DNA from: Caldilineaceae bacterium
GTDB lineage: Bacteria; Chloroflexota; Anaerolineae; Caldilineales; Caldilineaceae
Reading direction: 5' to 3'
Assembly: GCA_028819675.1 (NCBI GenBank)
Contig: JAPPKT010000072.1
Location: 1 to 6,344, forward strand
Length of the DNA: 6,344 nucleotides
Both the position numbers and the translations under genes were made by a program. The notes below the pieces were generated by a model. It had not been told where the DNA came from. It saw nothing but the letters and a program-made list of their open reading frames with translations, and ran no database searches. How positions within the stretch are numbered: the first letter of the stretch is position 1; each line of letters opens with the position of its first letter. Below are positions 5,850-6,344 of this stretch, piece after piece.

Positions 5850-6322
5850 ATTCTTGTAGCGAAGCAGTTGTTGTTCAGGGACCTGGTACAGGGGGTGGAC
5901 CGGACCGTGTTTGCTTTGAGTAATTGGGGCTCGATTGTGCCTTCCAAATCGGTTCAGGTTGCAGACAAAGGATTTGCCTTATGCAATTTCATGCACTCTG
6001 TGGACAGGGTACATGATCTGCCGAATCTTCACATAATTCGCGGACTTTCATTCGAGGTACCTTCCAAGCCGTGTTCTTCGTGTGTACTGTGTATGGTCTG
6101 TCTGGGCGGAATATTACGTCAGTATTTCTGTAGAGGGCTTGCGATGGTCATAGCGGTGAACGTTGGGTATGTATGGGAGTTGCCTCGCCTGTTTTGCCTG
6201 CGCTGGCACATACTCTGAAAGTGCCAATACGGGGGGTTGCGGGGGTGGAAGCCCGGCCGCCGCGAGACGACAACTTCATATTAACCACGCACTCGCTACG
6301 GCGCGGACAGGAGAGGGGGCGT
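5850..6322. other. Gene-free stretch upstream of the sulfatase
   Basis: About 470 nt with no credible coding region on either strand. The plus-strand frame running to 6218 is an antisense shadow of the sulfatase extended into this gap, with low-complexity composition. The longest minus-strand candidate I traced here is about 43 codons, with no SD or recognisable sequence. The composition is less GC-rich and more mixed than in the genes. It must hold the sulfatase promoter, but I find no well-spaced -35/-10 pair. Minor repeats seen: ATGCA twice at 5981-5995, CGAAT/ATTCG inverted at 6022-6040, and CCTTCCAA at 5940 and 6060. All are short enough to be chance. No tRNA, terminator or IS end is recognised. 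Confidence 0.6.
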
Positions 6323-6344
6323 GGGGGGGGGGGGGGCCCCCCCC
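6323..6344. repeat. Terminal G14-C8 homopolymer block, probable artefact
   Basis: The contig ends with 14 consecutive G followed directly by 8 consecutive C, a perfect G8/C8 palindrome at the very edge. Poly-G is a known artefact of two-colour sequencing chemistry, and a poly-G/poly-C junction is what arises when such reads are assembled with their reverse complements. It should not be read as genomic sequence. Confidence 0.75.

Noticed and set aside
5460..6218. A 252-codon plus-strand open frame
   Set aside because: The first half is antisense to the sulfatase. The remainder runs into the gene-free stretch with no domain, odd composition and no convincing SD.
6200..6284. Short minus-strand open frame starting MKLSSRGG
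   Set aside because: About 43 codons, no ribosome binding site, low-complexity Thr/Pro/Arg composition and no resemblance to a known small protein. Its 3' end lies around 6152, just left of the listed interval.

Overview
This is a GC-rich bacterial contig end. It carries part of a nucleobase (pyrimidine, perhaps also purine) catabolism and uptake locus, followed by a convergent sulfatase gene. No phylum-specific marker is visible. Dense head-to-tail genes with 4-nt overlaps, Shine-Dalgarno sites before every start and a mostly high G+C third position fit an environmental bacterium. Chloroflexota, Poribacteria or Planctomycetota-like lineages are possible because such genomes often combine these families, but this is a guess.

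Layout, plus strand. The window opens in the last 31 codons of an unfinished gene (3-98). Its C-terminus resembles the molybdopterin-binding large subunit of the xanthine dehydrogenase/CO dehydrogenase family. It overlaps by ATGA with a 275-aa protein of the pol-beta-type nucleotidyltransferase superfamily (95-922), which resembles antibiotic nucleotidyltransferases but has no known target. After a 123-nt gap come a beta-ureidopropionase-like nitrilase-superfamily amidohydrolase (1046-1918), a dihydropyrimidinase/D-hydantoinase (2003-3409), and a six-helix ABC importer permease (3406-4323) that overlaps the dihydropyrimidinase gene by GTGA.

Minus strand. A sulfatase with an intact C-T-P-S-R formylglycine motif (4347-5834) converges on the permease, with only 23 nt between the two stop codons. 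Upstream of it, about 490 nt hold no credible gene. The contig ends in a G14C8 homopolymer block that looks like an assembly or sequencing artefact.

How the genes fit together: dihydropyrimidinase opens dihydrouracil/dihydrothymine to N-carbamoyl-beta-amino acids. The beta-ureidopropionase then releases beta-alanine or beta-aminoisobutyrate, CO2 and ammonia. These are steps 2 and 3 of the reductive pyrimidine pathway. The first enzyme (dihydropyrimidine dehydrogenase) is not in the window, nor are the ATPase and substrate-binding protein that the permease needs. The permease probably imports a pyrimidine or related heterocycle. The Mo-hydroxylase fragment suggests that purine or other N-heterocycle oxidation is encoded just upstream. 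I found no CRISPR array, tRNA, rRNA, insertion sequence or clearly novel defence-type system. The points most worth checking are the nucleotidyltransferase coupled to the Mo-hydroxylase gene and the permease's unusual Cys-containing extracytoplasmic loop.
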